From the NCBI GenBank assembly GCA_964428935.1, contig CAYSAG010000194.1:1-9934 (forward strand): 9,934 bases of DNA, given 5' to 3'. A program made the position numbers and the translations under genes. The notes below the pieces were generated by a model that made no database searches, had not been told where the DNA came from, and saw nothing but the letters and a program-made list of their open reading frames with translations. This document shows, piece by piece, positions 8,401 to 9,934 of this stretch. How positions within the stretch are numbered: the stretch's first letter is position 1; each line of letters begins with the position of its first letter. The DNA is from JAADHY01 sp964428935 (GTDB taxonomy: Bacteria; Planctomycetota; Planctomycetia; Planctomycetales; Planctomycetaceae).

Positions 8401-9934
8401 AATGGCGTCTCGCCTGGACCGACGGCCTCGGCCGTTCGAGCCCCCGCCTGCCGCCGCGGTGACGGTGCTCCGGCCGTTCGAGTCCTCACCGGCCGCCGCT
8501 GCGCCCGCCGGCCGCCCGTTCGCACCCTGACCGCTTTGCGCCGCCGCACGGGCCGACGACTTCGAGGCGTCGCTCCGAGCGGCCGCGTGGCCTCCCACGT
8601 GCAAGCCCAACGTCGAGTCCGGCTCAAACCCCGGCAACACGCTCCGCAACGCTCGCCCCGTGTACGACCGCTCGCACCGAGCGACCTCTTCGGGCGTTCC
8701 GGCCACGACAACCCGACCGCCCTCGTCGCCCCCTTCCGGCCCCAGGTCAATGACCCAGTCGGCCGTCTTAATGACCTCCAGGTTGTGCTCGACCACCAGC
8801 ACCGTGTTGCCTGCGTCGACCAGTCCGTGCAAGACCTGCAACAGCTTTTCGACGTCGGCGAAGTGCAGGCCGGTCGTCGGTTCGTCGAGGAGGTAAATGG
8901 TGCGGCCGGTGGAGCGTTTGCCCAGCTCGCGAGCCAGTTTTACTCGCTGAGCCTCGCCGCCTGAAAGCGTGGGCGACGGCTGGCCCAGTTTCAGGTAGTC
9001 CAGGCCGACGTCGTGCAGGGCTCGCAACAGCCGCACAATTTTCGGGAAGTTCTGGAAGTGCTGCAGCGCTTGCTGGACGTCCATTTCGAGCACGTCGGCA
9101 ATGTTCTTGCCGCTGAAGCGAATTTCGAGCGTTTCGCGGTTGAAGCGTCGGCCGTTGCAGACCGGACACGTGACCCAGACGTCGGCCAGAAAGTCCATTT
9201 CCAGCTTGTTGGCGCCGTGTCCTTCGCACGCTTCGCACCGTCCTCCGGGCACGTTGAAGCTGAAGCGGCCCGGCTGGTAGCCGCGCATTCGCGACTGCGG
9301 CAACTGCGCGTAGAGTCGGCGAATTTCGTCGAACAGCTTGACGTAAGTGGCCGGGTTGGACCGCGGCGTGCGACCAATGGGCGACTGGTCAATGTCAATG
9401 GCTTTGTCGAGGTGCTCCAGTCCGAGCACGTCGTCGTGTTCGCCCGGCTCGCCCTTGCCCTTGTTGAGCTCGCGGTTCAGCACCTGCCACAGAATGTCGT
9501 TGACCAGCGAGCTCTTGCCGCTGCCGCTGACGCCGGTCACGCAGACCAGCGCGTGGAGCGGAATGCGGACGTCAATGTTCTTCAGGTTGTTGTGTCGAGC
9601 GCCTTTGACCACCAACCACTCTTGGCCGACCGGCCGACGCTCTTTCGGCACGGGAATGCGGCGTCGGCCCGAAAGGTACTGGCCGGTCAGGCTCTTGCGG
9701 CAGCGTTCCACCTTCGAGGGCGGGCCGGCCACGACCACCTGACCGCCCCGGACGCCCGGCCCCGGTCCGAAGTCCACCACGTAGTCGGCCGTCCGAATGG
9801 TCTCTTCGTCGTGCTCGACCACCACCACCGTGTTGCCTTGGTCGCGCAGTCGGCACAGACTGTCCAGCAGCCGGCGGTTGTCCCGTGGGTGCAGACCAAT
9901 GGAAGGCTCGTCGAGAATGTAGAGCACGCCCGCC
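4876..9934 (-). CDS. uvrA: Tandem-fused double UvrA, excinuclease ABC subunit A (5' end outside window)
   Basis: UvrA is the damage-sensing ATPase of nucleotide excision repair, which loads UvrB at lesions in the cytoplasm. The frame is open to the right edge, so the true start lies beyond it. The window shows the C-terminal half of copy 1: first-domain Walker B LDEPSIGLHPRDN near 9885, Walker A GVSGSGKSS near 9520, zinc cysteines CEAC/CPVC at 9155-9240, LSGGEAQRVKLA near 8950 and LDEPTTGLH near 8880. An Ala/Gly/Ser linker (about 8411-8615) leads to a full copy 2 of about 980 residues. Copy 2 has Walker A GPSGSGKTS near 8310, a CxxC...CxxC zinc module at 7560-7645, LSGGETQRIQLA near 6940, LDEPTIGLHPRDN near 6865, GVSGSGKSS near 6435, CEAC/CDQC near 6072-6160, LSGGEAQRVKLA near 5870 and LDEPTTGLH near 5800. 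An Arg/Pro linker and a domain of about 150 residues end the protein. All visible ATPase motifs look intact, so both copies should be functional. From memory, fused UvrA occurs in Chlamydia and Planctomycetota. Confidence 0.95.
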   Translation of the reverse strand, partial: AGVLYILDEPSIGLHPRDNRRLLDSLCRLRDQGNTVVVVEHDEETIRTADYVVDFGPGPGVRGGQVVVAGPPSKVERCRKSLTGQYLSGRRRIPVPKERRPVGQEWLVVKGARHNNLKNIDVRIPLHALVCVTGVSGSGKSSLVNDILWQVLNRELNKGKGEPGEHDDVLGLEHLDKAIDIDQSPIGRTPRSNPATYVKLFDEIRRLYAQLPQSRMRGYQPGRFSFNVPGGRCEACEGHGANKLEMDFLADVWVTCPVCNGRRFNRETLEIRFSGKNIADVLEMDVQQALQHFQNFPKIVRLLRALHDVGLDYLKLGQPSPTLSGGEAQRVKLARELGKRSTGRTIYLLDEPTTGLHFADVEKLLQVLHGLVDAGNTVLVVEHNLEVIKTADWVIDLGPEGGDEGGRVVVAGTPEEVARCERSYTGRALRSVLPGFEPDSTLGLHVGGHAAARSDASKSSARAAAQSGQGANGRPAGAAAAGEDSNGRSTVTAAAGGGSNGRGRRSRRDAIRVVGAAQHNLQHIDLEIPRNRISVFCGPSGSGKTSLAVDTLYAEGQRRYVESLSAYARQFLSQMPKPKVERIEGLSPAICIEQRNTGTTPRSTVGTVTEIYDYLRVLYARLGRPYCPDCLVPVESQTVDDVVDRLLALPEQTRLLLLSPVRLRPGQSYEDLWQSLREQGFVRVRIDGTTYRLDDAPALDRRRKHTVEVVVDRVTVRPSARSRIADSVETAFELGRGVLAAAHCDEQLEEKAWRVERFSLHRSCPRCGQGFDELSPNNFSFNSPLGWCPACQGLGEEPGLELSKLVGRPERSLLDGAVTFWPDPRQDASCRRLLEALHRHFGLPLDVPFSQLELWHRRLLLYGSDKSFPFEDDTGQVQRFRFAGLYPAVEGLLEADWEEAAMWWEGFGTRPCSLCCGSRLRLDAANVRLGGKTLFHVCSLPLSDALRFFRNLRLDEREKQIAGDLLQEVVSRLSFLVDVGLHYLTLDRPLPTLSGGETQRIQLASQLGRALTGVLYVLDEPTIGLHPRDNARLLAALRKLRDLGNTLVLVEHDREVLESADRLFDFGPGAGRNGGEVVAQGTPKQLRRRPNSLTAQYLSGRKSIPVPVERRMPSGVAGDPERLAELVPPGGGWLELLGACHHNLRDVDLRIPLGTLTCVTGVSGSGKSSLVEETLGPAVARCLCLRNEPPGPFRELRGVEHLKKVIVVDQRPIGSTPKSNPGTYTGVFDAIRELFSRLPEARVRGWGPGRFSLNVVGGRCEACEGNGQKCIEMHFLPDVWVECDQCGGRRFNAETLQVRYRGYSIADVLDMPVAKALELFEDVPRIRRVLAVLDAIGLGYLTLGQPAHTLSGGEAQRVKLAAELARPSSGQTLYILDEPTTGLHFDDVDKLLQVLNGLVDRGNTVVVVEHNLDVIKTADWVIDLGPEGGDEGGWIVAQGTPEDVAEYARAARQTLERTGGRRRGAGDGNGQPVLRSYTGELLGPVLERGPRAPRRSVDWSRLRRRRTRQPESSPAQAEETVVPPWEQDGRAWHLERHVASSGRPCRWDRKALQAVVQAVERVGGSELEVDWNRRSVVEVRSCRKKSPHFLKALTSDEWLLTLRLCVPTELGRVLDLRQRLAGLFKQPPEELPRHRRRNRLHVCRVAPGWNEVTLRVYSATEIDRPNFWSLLEESCRAYLQKVASQ
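5635..5818 (-). repeat. uvrA: Tract nearly identical to 8716-8899 (UvrA copy 2 versus copy 1)
   Basis: This segment of copy 2, encoding LDEPTTGLH through DLGPEGGDEGG, aligns without gaps to 8716-8899 of copy 1 at an offset of 3081 bases. I count about 16 mismatches in 184 positions. Positions 5651-5694 match 8732-8775 exactly, including every synonymous site. Flanking parts of the two copies are clearly more diverged. Confidence 0.75.
8411..8615 (-). repeat. uvrA: Inter-copy linker of UvrA with 42-bp repeats
   Basis: This stretch encodes the roughly 68-residue Ala/Gly/Ser/Arg-rich linker joining the two UvrA copies. On the plus strand the word CCGTTCG recurs at 8432, 8474 and 8516, exactly 42 bases apart. 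In the protein this gives two 14-residue units beginning NGR (NGRPAGAAAAGEDS and NGRSTVTAAAGGGS) and a third NGR start that breaks off into NGRGRRSRRD. The period is a multiple of three, so gain or loss of units keeps the reading frame. Confidence 0.7.
8716..8899 (-). repeat. uvrA: Tract nearly identical to 5635-5818 (UvrA copy 1 versus copy 2)
   Basis: This is the copy 1 partner of the segment at 5635-5818. It encodes the second ATPase domain's Walker B, D-loop and switch region (VVEHNLEVIKTADW). The protein is under strong conservation here, but the agreement also covers synonymous positions. Confidence 0.75.

Noticed and set aside
8411..8545. The 42-base repeats as a CRISPR array
   Set aside because: The repeats are short, imperfect, lie inside an open coding frame, and have a period divisible by three with no variable spacers.
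9925..9927. GTG near the right edge as the uvrA start codon
   Set aside because: It falls inside the conserved GVLYILDEPSIGLH Walker B segment, and the frame stays open to the window edge, so the gene continues beyond it.
5471..9934. The double UvrA as an assembly duplication or misjoin
   Set aside because: The two copies differ at many amino acids and have different linkers and C-terminal surroundings, so they are old paralogous halves and not a duplicated read block.

Overview
The window is GC-rich (roughly two thirds G+C by eye) and holds three large protein genes with no mobile element, CRISPR array or RNA gene that I can recognise. The best clue to the source is the right-hand gene: a giant UvrA made of two UvrA units fused head to tail, with an extra C-terminal domain. 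From memory, double-length fused UvrA is found in Chlamydia and in Planctomycetota. Together with high GC, no clear Shine-Dalgarno sequences, a long divergent spacer and an exported HEAT-repeat protein, this points to a planctomycete (inference, about 75% sure). I cannot name a genus.

Layout from left to right. Positions 1-311 carry no gene I can support. A diaminopimelate decarboxylase-type gene (lysA, minus strand, 312-1679) makes lysine and, on its 5' side, faces a gene-free spacer of about 790 bp. On the other side of that spacer is a plus-strand gene (2474-4822) for an exported HEAT/TPR-like solenoid protein carrying a degenerate response-regulator receiver-like domain. It ends 53 bp from the stop codon of the convergent uvrA gene (minus strand, 4876 to beyond the right edge, so its N-terminal part is missing here).

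The three genes do not form an operon: lysA and the HEAT gene diverge, and the HEAT gene and uvrA converge. I see no evidence that they work together. lysA is amino-acid biosynthesis, uvrA is nucleotide excision repair, and the HEAT protein has no assignable function.

The observations most worth following up are the exported pseudo-receiver inside a HEAT protein, the architecture of the double UvrA (repeat-containing linker, altered UvrB-binding region, C-terminal extension, a tract that looks homogenised between the two copies), and a strange codon habit. Isoleucine is nearly always ATT although other NNY amino acids prefer C, and GAT/ATC and GATC are very rare. I did not find a recognisable new defence or mobile system.
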